Of a DNA stretch of 64,000 nt, positions 26,301 through 40,100 are shown piece after piece. The position numbers were made by a program, and so were the translations under genes. The stretch spans positions 11,580,512-11,644,511 of the forward strand of contig NC_086370.1 of NCBI RefSeq assembly GCF_036324505.1, given 5' to 3'. The notes below the pieces were generated by a model. That model did no database searches and was not told the DNA's origin. It was given only the letters and a program-made list of their open reading frames with translations. This DNA comes from Eleginops maclovinus. Taxonomy: Eukaryota; Chordata; Actinopteri; Perciformes; Eleginopidae. The first letter of the stretch is position 1. Every line of letters starts with the position of its first letter.

Positions 26301-29300
26301 TAAACCAACCAAACATGTTATGTCTTATAAAGCATAAGACAACACAGTTTTCTGATTTTTAAAAGAAACACGAGCGATTGGGTTGGGGGGGCCCACTCTC
26401 AGAGAAGTGAAGCATGAGGCTCTTCTAATGAGTGGGAGTTATGGCAGCCTGGAACACAGTCCTCCCTCCTTTCTCCCTGAGGAGAGGAGGCTTTGCAGGA
26501 AGGAAGAGCTGTCAGCTGCATGTCACAGGATTGTGAAGCCCACAGGATCAGGGCGCAAGGCCCAATTCAAAATTTGCCGGAAAACACCTGCCTAAGGGCT
26601 TTTGGAAAATGTTTTCATGGCTCTGAGATATCATAAATAATTCAAAGCTGCTCATATCTTCTTCAGCGCAGCTTTTGAGTAGTTTGTATATACAATCCAA
26701 ATAATAGACTCACTGGTATTAAACGTGTGAAAACAACCTGCCAGCTGTGTGGATTTCCAAAGGGAAACTATTCTCTACTCAGAGAGAAACAACATCAATA
26801 CAGGCCAACTTCACATCTGCTGCCCTGTGACCATATGGCCCCTTTATTAGGGCCACGAAATGAGAGCAAAGTTAGAAAATAGATCAGAGTGTCCACTGGA
26901 GTAGTGCTATGTGCAACTTCAGCTGGTGCTCTCACGAATACATGTGAGTGCCAAGATGGTAAAGATTTAGTGTGTGAGAATTAGGTTTTTCAGCCCATTG
27001 AGAGTGTTAAAAGGAGCATTACCTCCAGGTTTATTGATTTGCAAGTCAAGCTTCAGTCTTACCTGTGCTATAAAAGATTCTCAACATGCCAATTATAACA
27101 AGTTGTAGAAATCAGTAATAAAGCCCTAATCTGCAGCTTATACACAGTGTATACTTTGACAAAGAAAGTAATATACTTTGACAAAGTAAGTAAAAGTTAC
27201 TTTGGGTTTGTGTACATCAAAAATGTGACTGTTGCTTCACAACGCACGCTTAAATTCCCAGAAAATCAGGCCTCTCCAGTTCATCAAACAGTCCCATTTT
27301 CTGTGTTGTTCAACTAATTTTCTGCACCTCTGTGTACATCACTTATGGCACGAGACAACCAGTTTTTTCAAATGTTAAACTACAGCTCTGGAAAAAATTA
27401 AGAGACAACTGCAGCATTATCAGTTTCTCTTGCTTTCCTATTTATAGGTATGCTTTTGAGTTACATTTTTCCATATTGTATCCAACATTTCTCCATGTTA
27501 GAATTCAACAGACACTAGAATGGCTGCTTTACATGTAGAGATAAAGATTTAAGAAACATTTGGAGTGGTCTCTTAATTTTTTCCAGAGCTATATATTAAA
27601 GAATGGTTACAGTGTGCGGACAAAAAGCATGGCTAAAACCTCTTGTAATGCTTAACTCAGCCATAATACCCTTTGAGGGCATTATTATGCAATAACGTTC
27701 TGCACAAGACTTATCTAACATGCAAAGTCAGCAAGTTGTATGTGTGTCTAGCACATGTGGTGTACAGTTACTTGTGTATTGACATGTATATAAATCTTCA
27801 GCATCTATCTATATTCAATGTAGCTATCTGTAAGTACATCCATCTGCAGCAGCAGACTCTATGCATGTGATATATGTAATGCAGCTGCTGTCAGTGCAGG
27901 AATCCAGCATGTCATCTCTCATTAGGGAATACGTGCATGTGCTGCAACGCACCTATTACACCATCTGGGAGGCTGCCTTAGCCTCACACTGCAAGACTAA
28001 TATTTGGGCTAATTAGCAACTTGAGGAACAATGAAGGGGAAGACATTTGGGATGCAAGGGGGAAAATTGCTTTGTATGCTTAATTAAAATCTCTCAATAT
28101 AGGATGAGTAGCTCGCTGGTTCACTATCGGAACTCCACCTCCTGTTACTTCCACTCGTTGTTTTCCTCCTCCTCCGCCATATGCAGTAGCTGTATTTTGC
28201 CACGGGGTGGTACACCATGCATGGATAAGTGAGAGCTGGGGTAATTCTTTTGACAGCTCTTCGGCCTGCTGGTGCCTGCTTCATCCTACCAGCGCAGAGG
28301 CAATCTGGAGCCATCAAAACAAGTGGAAACAAGCCAGGGCCCATCCTCTATACCACTGCTCCCACTCACACTCTTAGATGCTGGTCTCATACATAGATAC
28401 TCACATTCAGAAACCCAGTTTTGGACAGAGGAGCTAAGACGCCTTAAGACGCTTGAGTGTTACGAGGGAGGAAAAGGGGTCAAAGTAGCAGAACTTTGTA
28501 AAATGCAGGTAGTTTCAAAACAGAGCTGCAAGTGTTCTGCTTTTGTTTTCAGATGTAGTCAAAATGATTATATCTTTCTGAATCCAAAACATTGAATTGA
28601 AACGATGCCCACTCCACCTCCCTCATGTACTGTGCCCTAATTCCTGTCAACTCATTAGCAAGACTGAAAGTGCAGTGGGGAGAACGAAAGTCAGGCCTAA
28701 CTGACACATTTATCAGAAATCAGCTTATCTTTTGGTGTACCACAAACAGGAGATCTTTCCAGTGTGTGCTTTAGTTGTACTTTGCTTCCATTTGACTCAG
28801 GAGATGTCTATCAGCATTCAGCCGTATCATTAGCGTCTCAGCCAGACATTTTTTACATCCTAATTACAGGATATTTAGGCAACACCATTTTATAAGGTGA
28901 GTGACTTGAGCACAGAGGAGAGGCACAAGCATAAGATGAGACATGTAACTGCGTGGGATGTGTTACATTCAAACAGGCGTTCATTTTTTCCCGATGAGAG
29001 AACCTGTTCCTGCTGCGTTCCCTGTGCAGATGCATCACGCTGTGATAACAGTGTGACATGCTTGGGTTCCTTTCGACATTTGCCTTGATTATGCATATGT
29101 TAACAGTTTTTTGCTCATCTGCTGCTTGAGCTATATTTGCAATGAAGAAGCATGACGTCTGCTGAATCTTTACAGTTTGTCACAACAACCCTAGCATAAA
29201 AGGCACCTATACGGATATATTACAAACAATGTATTATTCAAGGGTTACATTTTTGTCAATGATATATTCATTGTAAATTGACTGTATAAAGTAGCTTTAC

Positions 29301-30935
29301 ATATAGTCAATATCCCCTTTGGCAGATGTGATTGGTTATTATAAATGAATGAACAGCAAATGAAAATGGTAACAAGCCACTCCTCCGTGATTGTGTCGAA
29401 AATGTATTTTAAAAACATTTGAAAAAAGCTCTGATTAAGTAAATTAGTCTTAAATCCCTGAAAATAATTGCCTAAAAGCAGACTATATGAGCAATTGAAG
29501 GATTTTGCTTGCTCATGGAGCTGGCTGTGGTATTAATCCGGTTAGCTTTTAATCAAACGGGTCAGGGGGCAATCCTCTGGTCAAAAAGTTCAACAAGCTA
29601 ATGCTGAAAATGCAGAAACGCAGGATGTTGAGCTTTGCATTAGTGCACACAGAAATGTCCTTATGACTTGTTGGTTTACATCTACATAACAGATATGGTG
29701 TAATCATTTTTGATTTATCAAAATAGAAATGCAGTAAAAGAACATGCTGCAGAGTGCTACGGATGCTCTCATGGGTAACTTCAGTCAAATGTCTACTGTT
29801 ACAGTAGTCCTTTACACATCCACAACCAAATATTGGATATAACGCCATAAGTTATAACTCTTAACAACATGAAATACTACTGAAGAACGGAGATTTTATT
29901 TGTATTATCAGCAGCTTCAAAAACTGCGGTTTTCAAGTAATAAACTAGTGCAGAGTTAGGTTTGCTCCAGCTGAGACATGGAGCTATAAGAGTTCGCCAT
30001 GTGACACTTACTTCTCCTATTTCTCTTCTCTGGAGGATGGAGGGATAAGTATTCTGCACCAGGTCTGGTCATGAGCGAGTGGTTTGATGAGCCAAATGGT
30101 TAGCAGAAGACAGCCAATTTACAGGCCAGTGTGCATGGTGGACGTGACCAGCAGTGTCTCAGTGGTGCATCAGTCACCTGCCACTCAACATAGTCTAACA
30201 TCAGGCAGTCAACACTACGCATCCTGACTCATTCTGTCTGCCTCTCTGTGGCTGTCTGTGTCCACATGAACACTTTCTTTCCTGACTGGTATTACTTTCA
30301 CTTTGCAGCTTGATAGCTGCTGATGTTCAACTATCAGGCTAGATGAAATACCTCCTGCCTCCTCCATTTATCTGGAAAATGATGTTCACATGAACTAGGA
30401 ATGTTAAATCTAACAGTGAATTCCTGCATTCCCGACGCATTTTAAGTCTGACCACAATTTCAATTATTATCAATGTATCCAGCAGGCGCACCGTACAGCG
30501 AGCAGCTGCTCTGCTCTGCTGCTCATCCACTCAATTGTTAGGACCTTGCTTTACGCTCGACTAACAAACAACGTCACATACACACAAAATGAACTTACAC
30601 CCAGCCTTGGCCATTTTCACACCATAGCACCATGACGATCAGAACTTGTGAGCTTTTAAGTGGTTCTCTTCATCATCTCTATATCGCTAGAGGCGATAAG
30701 TGAGATGACCCACTGAAAAGACCACCTGCAGGTCTCAGAAACTCCCTTCATTAAAAACATATCAAAGAGAATTTAAGTATTGTGGTTGTCTTTGATATCA
30801 AATATATTCAACTTTTTACATTGAAATACCTACGAACATTAGGACGTCAACATTTCACACTGGTAAATCCAGGCTATGCCTACTAGACAGATGACATGCT
30901 TCAAATCAGCTTTCTACACAAAAACAAAGTCCTAC
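23386..30935 (-). other. nrxn1: nrxn1 intron between EGF-B and LNS4 (largest complete intron)
   Basis: This 7,550-bp intron contains the 209-bp inverted-repeat element at 27383-27591 and a short direct duplication (tactttgacaaag) near 27152-27188. The rest shows no recognised exon, RNA gene or repeat. Short open frames on both strands have no family resemblance. Confidence 0.75.
27383..27591. mobile_element. short inverted-repeat element (MITE, probably Tc1/mariner-like)
   Basis: The left end reads agctctggaaaaaatt followed by aagagac, and the right end is its exact reverse complement, ending at 27590. The matching arms are about 23 bp, with one mismatch at the outermost base. Both ends are flanked by TA (27381-27382 and 27592-27593), the target duplication typical of Tc1/mariner elements. 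The 209-bp body has no transposase frame, so this is a non-autonomous, internally deleted copy. I recall the same terminal sequence as very common in fish genomes, but I cannot name the family with certainty. Confidence 0.8.
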
Positions 30936-31319
30936 CTCTTTCACAGGAGCGTCCCAGGTATCCAGTCCCAGAGCAGTCGCACACATAGCGGTTCCAGCCC
31001 TCTCTACAGACGCCGTTGTTTTGACATGGGTTGCTCAAACACTGTTTTGGAGGCTCCTTGGAGCAGGAGGGCTTGACCCCGGCAGCCTTTTGGATCTCAG
31101 CCAGGCGCCGGACATCCTTACTCTGTCCGTCAATGAATAGATCCCGGATGCAGCCCACGTAGCCGTAGTTCAGTAGTGCTGTCCACACCTCAGTGGGGAA
31201 CACCAGCCCCATTTTGTTCTCTGGCAGACCCCCGAGGTAGAGATTCTCGTCCAAGTCCAGGATCTCACTTTCTCCAGGGGCTGTGTAGGCAGTACGGAGG
31301 GTGTTGATAGAAATGGTAC
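30936..31319 (-). CDS. nrxn1: nrxn1 exon: end of LNS3 and EGF-B
   Basis: This 384-nt exon has acceptor ctttag and donor AGAG|gtagga, phase 1 at both ends, and encodes 128 residues. It opens with (G)[20 protein letters not shown], completing LNS3 through [19 protein letters not shown] and [21 protein letters not shown] follows, with six cysteines in the order [37 protein letters not shown] sits at the hinge between the central modules in alpha-neurexins. The [20 protein letters not shown] linker and the EGF-B residues favour NRXN1 over NRXN2 and NRXN3, making this the best paralogue marker in the window. Confidence 0.97.
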
Positions 31320-34300
31320 CTAAAGAAATGAGAAACATGTGCATATGTTTATTTCATTTTTCTTTTTTTAACAACCCTTTCGGTAATTCACCCCATTAAC
31401 ACATTATAACCCCGAGTGACGGGTAGAAGCTAAAAAACACTATCTGCTCTGCAGTAACACAAACATGTATAGAAGGCCAAATTAAAGATGGTTTGATGAA
31501 GAAATTAGCTTAATTGGTGTTATCCATCTGGACAAGGTCGGGATTTTCTTCATTTACAATGACTGATGAGTGTTGATAAGACACATTAATCATGGGACAG
31601 CTAGTCTATTAGTAGCTTAATCTAGGATCCCTAAGAGCATCCTCTCCATTTTCCTTGGATTTCCCATTATAAATCTCCTTTATCTATAAAGCAGTGGTCA
31701 CAAAAAAGGAAAGGATAGGGGAAGAAAAATGGTTGGCCCTTCTTTCATTTCAGCCAACAAAACAAATAAAAAAAAACATCATAGCCATCTTTTTGAACTT
31801 GATTAACGGACTGCAGGCTGTTTTTTTCACCCTGTCTCTCCCTCTGTTTACCTCTCCAACACATAAACCTGCAGTGAGAGTCTGTGTGTTTCCCCACCAT
31901 GATTTATCGCTCTCATTCAGGTTTAATTCTCGATCTGGAGCACGGTAAACAACAGAGGACATGACTGGACTGTAAAGCTGTGGAAAGGAAGGCCTTGCTG
32001 TGGGACTCAGACCCGGTGATTAATTTGTATATGGATCTGTTACTCTCAGTGCAGGAGCCATTGTGGATCTTTAATTAATGGTGGCTGCCTCCACTGCCCG
32101 CATCCTCAGTCAGTAATCTATATACCATGCTGAGGATTGGCACAGACACTGCCCGAGAGAGTCATAGAGAAATAGTTGCTAAGGATGCTCAAAAATAGAA
32201 TATCCATGAAGTTATAATTTGCATTTTGAGTGGCAGATACATGTCATGGTAGATATGAAGGAGCCATTAGCTGATTGCCTCGGGGTAAATGGCAGGGACC
32301 AGACTGCTTGTATGTGGTAGAAAAGTGCAGCTTTTAAGTTACTTTTCTAGATTAAGTGTTTATATTAGGAAAGAAAACCTAAGCCACATATGGAATTTCA
32401 GCAGGGCGACCTGGCACATTTAAGAGACACATTATACATCAAATGGGGCCTTTCACATTTAATTACAGCTACCATTAGCATGCAAGACTGTACATATCAC
32501 AATTAATTACACGTATGATAAATATCTGTTTTCAATTAAAGCACACATTCACTGTGTTTGTCACTAAGCTAATAATAACCCAGGTTATGCAATTCTTCTT
32601 AGCCAAGGTGAGCCAGCTTTCATGCAAAGGTGCTTGAGAGAGACAGCTAAGGACTTAGTGCACAATGATTAACCTGGTCCCACTAACATGTTCCAACTCT
32701 TTTCACAGGGTCTTGGCCCTCGGCATCTGTTTCAGCACTTTCCTGCCGCCACCCACTACCCCCGCTCCCTCTAGCCACAGCTGTTGTGACTACCAAGCTT
32801 TGCACACTTGGCACAGGCCACCCGTCACACAGCCAGAACAGCTCCCTTCAGGTTATCGCTAACGAGCTCAGTACATCAAACTCATTAGCGAGGAAACTTT
32901 TCTCTGAGTAGAGCAGGTGCCCGGCTGAAGAATGAGGATCGTTGTTGTTAGCGTGAATTATGATGGAAGATCTCGCCATTCAACACATAATAGCTTTGGT
33001 ACAAAAATATCTATTGTTGGTAAAGAAAACACTTTCTGGCTTTACAGCAAACAAGGATGCAATAAGACCACAGTAAGTATGTTTGTCTAAATTGATGTAA
33101 GTGGCAGAGAAGAGAAGGTTGTCAGCATCTTTCAGGCATCTGCCCAGAGTGTTCTACTCACTTGTCACAGTCCTGTAGAAAGTGTGTAAACACAGTCAAG
33201 CTATGTTAAGTCGGAAGGCACTATACAATCCCATGGGGACATGTGCCATCACCAGGCTAGAAGCATTGGAACCATACGACACATACGCACAGTGCAGGAC
33301 TGACTATGTTAGGAACAGTTGTCATAGCCAAGAGGGGGACAAAGGCGGTGTCTCTGAACACTGTCGAGCATAAAAGAGGAGGAGATGGATACAGAACAAG
33401 ATGGGAACATGGAGATAAAGATGTCTGGAGAGAAGATGAGGGAGGGGTATATGATAACAGATAAGAAAGCAGATGAGGGAAGAAGCAGCAAGTAATATCT
33501 AGAGAAGCAAGCACAGGACATACAGCTAAGGAGGGTTGATTAAAATGACTATGCAGGCATTAAATGAGAATAGATTATGTGGACTAAGATCAGCATTCCA
33601 GGACACTACATAACCCATTGACCAAATTTCTTTCTCTTTGTCCTGAGCCGTAAGTGCTACTCCATCACCACATCTGAAGGCAGGGTTCCAAAGGACATCT
33701 CAGATCTCTCTCATACTTTCTGCATCAGCAGCCAGGCTCAACTTGGCATGATGTCCCCTAACCCCACTCACACATCCCCAAAACATGTCAGACAGGGGAT
33801 TACTACAATCCAGTTAGGGCGATACGGCCAAATCTCTCTATGTGATTGGATTCTCTGTAGAGCTTGCGAGTGGGCTGTGGGGATTGAGGGGATGTGTTGC
33901 CTGTATATGTGCCTATGTGTCTGTTTGTGTACTATATGTGTGTGCATGTTTGTGTGTGAAGCAGTGGTGTGCGTGCCCTGGCAGGAAGTGGGGATTCAAC
34001 AGAGAAATGTCCGTGTAATGTCTCTGATGAGTGACCCACAGCGCTCCCGGCCCAGAAGCCCTCACTTAAAAGCAGAGTGTATCTTAGCGTATGTAATGCA
34101 TTGAGGTTAGAAGATGCTGTCTGAGAGCGAGAGTCCATTTACAGTTTTGCTTCCTGCAGACGAGCCGGCTAAACTAAATAGGGCAGGGATCGTTATCAGC
34201 CACTGTCACGGCTGCAGGAAGCTCATGGAGGACGCAGCAGCAGATGATGGCCGGCTGTTGATTCTCACTTTAATTGTGAGTGATGCATTTGGAGTTGTGT

Positions 34301-36665
34301 TTTAATAAAACAGCTAACACACAGATGAAAAGCAGATCATACCATACTGTATGTTTTGTGACTCACACTGAATACTTTCCCTATGTCTTATCATTAAATC
34401 ATTAAATAGTATAACTAAATGGAGCTGGGGTATAGTAGAGCCTACACAAGCCGAGCTAGCATTATGTCATAGGAGGGACGGGGCTTTTTAACATGTGGAG
34501 TATTACAAATGAAATAACATGTAGAGATGGACCATCCTCATTCATTGCTTTTATAAAAAGGTAATAAAATGGTTTAGAGCATGACCTAGAATACAATTAT
34601 ATCAAAACATTACTTTTGAATGTCCTTGAAGTAAATGTTAGTCAATATTTTTCAACATCTGCGATTGGAAAGCTTTTAGGAAAATGTCTAAATAACTAGA
34701 TATTCACAAAACTGCTGTTCAATGCCCCATTACAGTAACCTGTGGGAATGGAGATTTCATGAGGCCTTTTCAGTAAAAAGGAACTGAAATATTGTAATGG
34801 TTCCATTTAAGGTGCCCTACACACATTACACACCCGTAATAATATTGCTTTTTATAGGTTACAGATATTTTGTGTTGCATATTTGCAGAATTTAATGGAC
34901 TTAAGTTTAATAGGGTCAGCAGGTAGTGCTGGCAAATTAGAAAATTGCATCATAACTTTGAACACTTTGAGTGCACTGTGTGGTGACCTCACCGTCTTGT
35001 TACTTTACTCCAAGTGAAGTCATCATAATAGAGAGCTTTTTATGTCCCATTTACACTTCAGTATGCAAGAGCTGATGCCATAGACTTTAGGAAAGGAAGA
35101 AAAGTTATTTTGAAATGTCATTAGTGCACAGCTCAGCACACCACTGTGCAGTAACTGTCTCAGGCCTGGGAGACTACCTCCTGTTTCCATGGAAACTTGG
35201 GCAGGGTAGACAGAGAGAACAGCAAGAGAATGTGTTTGATAGCTTGTGTGTGCGCACATGTTAGTGTGTGGGGGTGGATGATGGAGGTTACTCAACAGAT
35301 AATGAACACAATCTAATTTAGACACCATTTCTTATCGCTTGGTTTACCGTAACTAAATGTTGTTGATTTATGTTATTTGAGAAGTCACCCACAGCTATTT
35401 GTTGCCCACTCGTGTTTAGCTGAATCCAAGCAACTCTGCACTGTAAATTATAGTTTTCAGCTAACTCAATCAGAGTATTTGAGCAGATATTTCCTTTCAG
35501 AATACCCTCTATTTATGCAGTCAGAGGTGGAATTATTTTAAAAAGCCCATGGATGTGCTCTATAGCTATTCTAACAAAGTATACAGCTCAATTTAGACCA
35601 CAGCCCAGTATTGCTTTGAGGGGTAATGAAACAGTTAATCTAATTTCCACCTCTTGAGATGGAGTGGAAAATATGGTCAAGGGGTATATCTAATTTGCAG
35701 CATGACATTGCAAGGCCTTGGCTCTAAGCACAGACTAACAAATTGCTGCTTAGATAAGCAAATCAACAGCGACCAGAGGGGAGCAACCCTGAGCTTAGAG
35801 GACACAACAGGAGAGGGGGCAAAATATTTTCCTTGGGAATCATAACCTATGACAACATACAGTGAAGTTCTGTTACAGTCATCTAAACCTTTGATATGAC
35901 ATCAAAACAAGCAGCCAGTGCAAATCTACCATCTCTGTGCATGTCTTCCACATATGTCAAGAACAGATCATGGGATCTACTTCATACTTAACGGGGGTAT
36001 TGCTTCGGGACTAATAAAGTGCAATGTCGTTGTGGTGCAATTTGGCCAGATGTTCACGTTATATATGTTGTATATTTTGGCATGTATGTTTTTAAAAGCA
36101 AGTCTAAAAAACAATGTTTCCTTTTTCCTGGGAACTGTGGATCCAGACAAATCTACTTACAGAATAAGCCCATTTAGCGCATATTTAACTCTTTTGCCGT
36201 TTACAATTAGGTTAAAATCTTTTTTTTCATGGTGCTTCTTCCTATAATTTTGAGCATTGTACTCAAAGTAGGTTGAAAACATAATTGGAACAACCCGGTT
36301 TCCATAGTTCTGATCATCCATACAGTTTCGCTTTAGCTGACCTTCAAAGTTTGCTCAATTGCTGTTGGCACGGCTTAATATTAATATAAATTGAAGAAAT
36401 AACTGTAAGCTACCGCATAGCTCAAGAACCATTCGTCCAATTGACTTCACACTTGGCCGGAGTATTGCAGAGGATCCAAGGGGGGGGGCACTGAACATGT
36501 TTGAAGTTAATCGGGTGAGCTGTTCTTTAGAATCCTGCTAGCTGCACTTCCCGGGGCAAAGCTATGTGTCAGATCTGAATGGGTAACAAAGATGTAGTAG
36601 CAGAAGCCCTGTTACAGTGCATTGTTTGGCTTTCGATTGTATATAGTAATAGAAAGGAAAGTTAC
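31320..36665 (-). other. nrxn1: nrxn1 intron inside LNS3
   Basis: This 5,346-bp intron has no recognised exon. It includes a dispersed-repeat-like stretch near 36395-36560, listed separately. A non-repetitive AT-rich stretch at about 32430-32600 contains several TAATTA/ATTA cores (see findings), and the region near 33890-33960 is a loose TG-rich tract. Nothing else was supported. Confidence 0.75.
36395..36560 (-). repeat. probable teleost dispersed repeat fragment
   Basis: The stretch reading ccattcgtccaattgact, then cacttggccggagt and ccaaggggggggg, resembles an interspersed repeat that I associate with many ray-finned fish genomes. The orientation is uncertain and no termini or target duplication are visible. 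A repeat-library comparison would settle it. Confidence 0.35.
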
Positions 36666-37107
36666 CTGATCTGCCATCTCGCTGGAAGTCCACATGGTAC
36701 CACTCGCCGTCATTGACCTTTTTATTGACTGCCCTTGTCTTTGTGGTCCCTGAGCCCATGTCCAGCAGTAGGTACAGATGGCCATCCAGCATCTCAATGG
36801 CAAAAAAGTCCACCTTGAGAGTCTGGGGATTCTTGGAATCCTTCGGCGGCTGTTTGGGCTTGCCATGGCTGAAGAGGAGAAGACCGTTGGGCTCTGTGGT
36901 GCGGAAGTCGAAGGAGATGGAACCGGTCTTTTTAGCATTCCACTTGTTGAGGACAATAAAGGACTCTGGCGTCTCGAATGTGATGGGGTCCAGAGTGGCC
37001 ACATTCTCACACTTGAAGGCCACAGTACCATGGACCTTCATCTTGGGATCACCCTGCTTCGCCATCCTGGACAGCTCAAGCCGCACATCATTGTTTTTGT
37101 ATACAAC
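36666..37107 (-). CDS. nrxn1: nrxn1 exon: end of LNS2 and first part of LNS3
   Basis: This 442-nt exon has acceptor attcag and donor TCAG|gtaact, entering in phase 0 and leaving in phase 1. It encodes [20 protein letters not shown] and onward to [14 protein letters not shown]. Residues 1-37 close LNS2 (VAFKCENV holds its last cysteine). From about residue 38 ([17 protein letters not shown]) it is LNS3, with the typical [17 protein letters not shown] and [20 protein letters not shown] strands. Compared with mammals, the loop after HGKP ([12 protein letters not shown]) and the strand [14 protein letters not shown] differ by several residues, while the core is conserved. An overlapping open frame on the opposite strand is a shadow of this exon. 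Confidence 0.97.
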
Positions 37108-40100
37108 CTGAATTAAGAGTAGAAAGGGGAAAGTCAATGTCCTAGTCATAAATACATTTTAAGAGTAAACATGTTGGGCAATAAAATAATGCTAACGTAC
37201 AATTGCTTCTTGTGACATTTCACCCCTTCAGTCAGTTTTGTCACACTGCACCTATGCTTGAGCACCAAGTGTTGCTTTCATCACCCTGCATATCATATAG
37301 TATTCTGGTTATTTTGACTTTAGCTTGTGTGTTGACCAAAATAAATAGTCTCAGTTTTAAAGAAAATGTGCTCCGGTATAGTAGCTTCTCCTGGTATTGT
37401 GTGTGACTCTTGAAATAAAAGTGATACATCTAAACTGCTGCCTTCATTGCAGGGGTGAAGTAAAATGCTGATTAAGGCCCCTGTTGAAGCCTGTTATTAG
37501 AATAAATGTGTGTTGATGACAGATCTAACTCTGTGAATCTAATTCAGTAGAATGTGCATCCTTTTGAAAATTGATAAAATACAAAAATGTGCTTTGCATA
37601 TTTCTATGCAGAATGTCTTGTATCAATAGCAGTTTGTATTCTCACACTGTAAACCCATTAGACATGGTTTGGCATTGGAGTGCTTTATTTAATGAAGTGC
37701 ATTAGTAATGTGACCTTTGAGAAGCCGAACACTGAAGAGCTAAGACATAAGTGACAGACAGTGGCAGCCCTTTACAAAAAGAAACCATCTCATTAAAATA
37801 CTAATTAACCATGCATGAGAATCATCATCATATGGAATAGTGCTGACCAATTTCCAACCTGATCACATTTAATTAGCATTTGTCTAGCTCATCAACTCTA
37901 TTTTCCTATGAAATGTATGAATGTGTGAAATTATGTTTAAAAAACTGTAGACTACATTTCAAAACATATCCAAGACAAACATTAAGCTGCACTGTGTGAG
38001 GGGAGCTGCATGCTGCACTGTGTGGAAATAGAACAGGATTCTAACTGTAATTGGCAACAATCTAACAGAAAATTAAATGGCAATAACTCTGTCATTATCC
38101 AATCTCCGTAATGAAAGAGCACCTTGATCAATTGAGCTGAAATAGCAAGAATCCCTCTGTCTAAGTTTCATATGGGAAACTAATTAGCATTTTGGTGTGT
38201 AAAACATGTCACTACAACATCATCATGGTTGTGTTATAAATACTTAATACTAAAAAGACACTTGAAGTGATTTCATTCAATGTGTCAATCAGTTCCTGAA
38301 GAAAAATGATATAAAGAAAATTAAGACTTTAAAAAGACAAAGCTGTCGATAGTATGCCAGGCAGACTAACCCCAGGGGGCAGAAGCAGAGTCAATGATCT
38401 CTTTCACATCGCCCCAGCACTACTAATAGGTAGATAAGGTTATCAAGTGACGGATAGCCCCATTATGGATAGCATGCTTATATATTTACATAACAAAATA
38501 ATCCTAATGGTAAATCTATTGCCTTCAACGGGGCAAATCAAATGAGTTACAGCTGTGGAAAACTCTGCCCGTGTTCTTTATTTGTCGACATGCTAAGCGC
38601 TCACCTGAAAACAGGGACACCTCCGATGGGATTGCATGTGCATGGAGCATTATGTTTATCACTGAGTCAGATCTACCATGTCTAACTGTTCAGGTAGATG
38701 GAGCTCACTGCGGTGCACAGATTGAAGTAAGCTCAGGCTTATTTGCTTGTTAATGCTTTGCGACTGACTCTATCGGACTGTATTCATATGCACTGGGTAA
38801 AAAGGAAGTTGGAAAAAAAGAGGCTTTTATTCCCACATCTTTATCCCTTTTCCTAAACAAAGTATGAGACAGAGCAAAATGGAAAGGTTTAAATATTCAA
38901 TAGGAATAGAATGATAAGAAAAAGATAATCCAATTAGAATCTCCAGACAAGAAATAATGTAAAAGGAGTAAATAATAAAAGGATGATATCTGTACACGGT
39001 GGACCTTAACTGTGTAGACTAAAAGGTGCAAGAGACACAGCCGAATCAATTTTTTAAAGTCAAGACAAAGGGCACCTTTCAGAGTCAAAGGCGCTTTGGT
39101 CTGAGCTACAACTGGTGCTGCGCTAGAGCTGCTGCACTAATTTGTCATCAAGCTAGTGCTGTGACAACTGAGCAATTACTGCACCACCGTTTGTTTTGGC
39201 ATCAGAACCAACAGGCAGGGGTGGCGGCTCAGACTGGAATCTGCACACGAGTACAACAACAAGCCGCTTCGAATCGTGCTATCAATCAGAGCCCGCAGTA
39301 CATGCTGTTAAACCACCTCTCATATGTTATCATGACACACACAAAAGATGACCTGGAACAGGGCTTCTGTATAATGCAAAAGGCGCGATGACAGCTTGTC
39401 AGTGCAATTCATGTCAAATTCAAACAAATTAAAAGCCAAGTCAGTTCTTCTAACTTTACACATGAGAGTATGTCGACTTTGTCTATTCTTTAAAACATGT
39501 TCTAACAAAGCTTAATAAAAATGATCCTAGTAGCAAAGTAGAGGGAGAATTCTGTCTCACAACTCTATGTGCCACATTTTCAGGTTTTTGAGCAATTCAA
39601 TACATTGACATTGGGATAGTGAGAGCAGCCATTGAGCTTAAGCTGACCAAGAAAAGTGAAGACACCTCAGACCATGCCCAGGGTAGACCATTTCCAATCC
39701 CTGTGTAACCACATCTTCAGCAGCTCAGAGCCATGTATTAACTAAGATACTATCCTTCAGAACCAGACCTCTAATGAGCTGTACATGGCGGGTGGACATG
39801 TGGTGCACGCCCTGTCGGCTCATTAAAGAGAGCTCACACATCTAGGAGACATTTGCTAAGTCCGACAACCTGCACTTAAGGTGAGTGGGACAACATGTAG
39901 GACACTAAAAGAGCAAGAGAAGACACACCAACAAAAAAGGAAGCTTTTGAAACTAAAAGATAAAAGGTATTGATCATTTTGCACTACTTAAGAGATTTTC
40001 CTGCCAGACATCTTCGTAAATACCAGGCATCTCCTAAAGTAAAAGCTTAAGGTCAGAATGCCTTTTCAACCAGCCAACTGTGACGACCGCTTCATATGTG

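Noticed and set aside
33890..33965. TG-rich tract as a microsatellite
   Set aside because: Too interrupted to call a repeat array.
36713..37116. Two long open frames opposite the LNS3 exon
   Set aside because: They are antisense shadows of a highly constrained coding exon.
39026..39391. 121-residue open frame on the plus strand
   Set aside because: No family resemblance and no splice or promoter context, so it was treated as chance.
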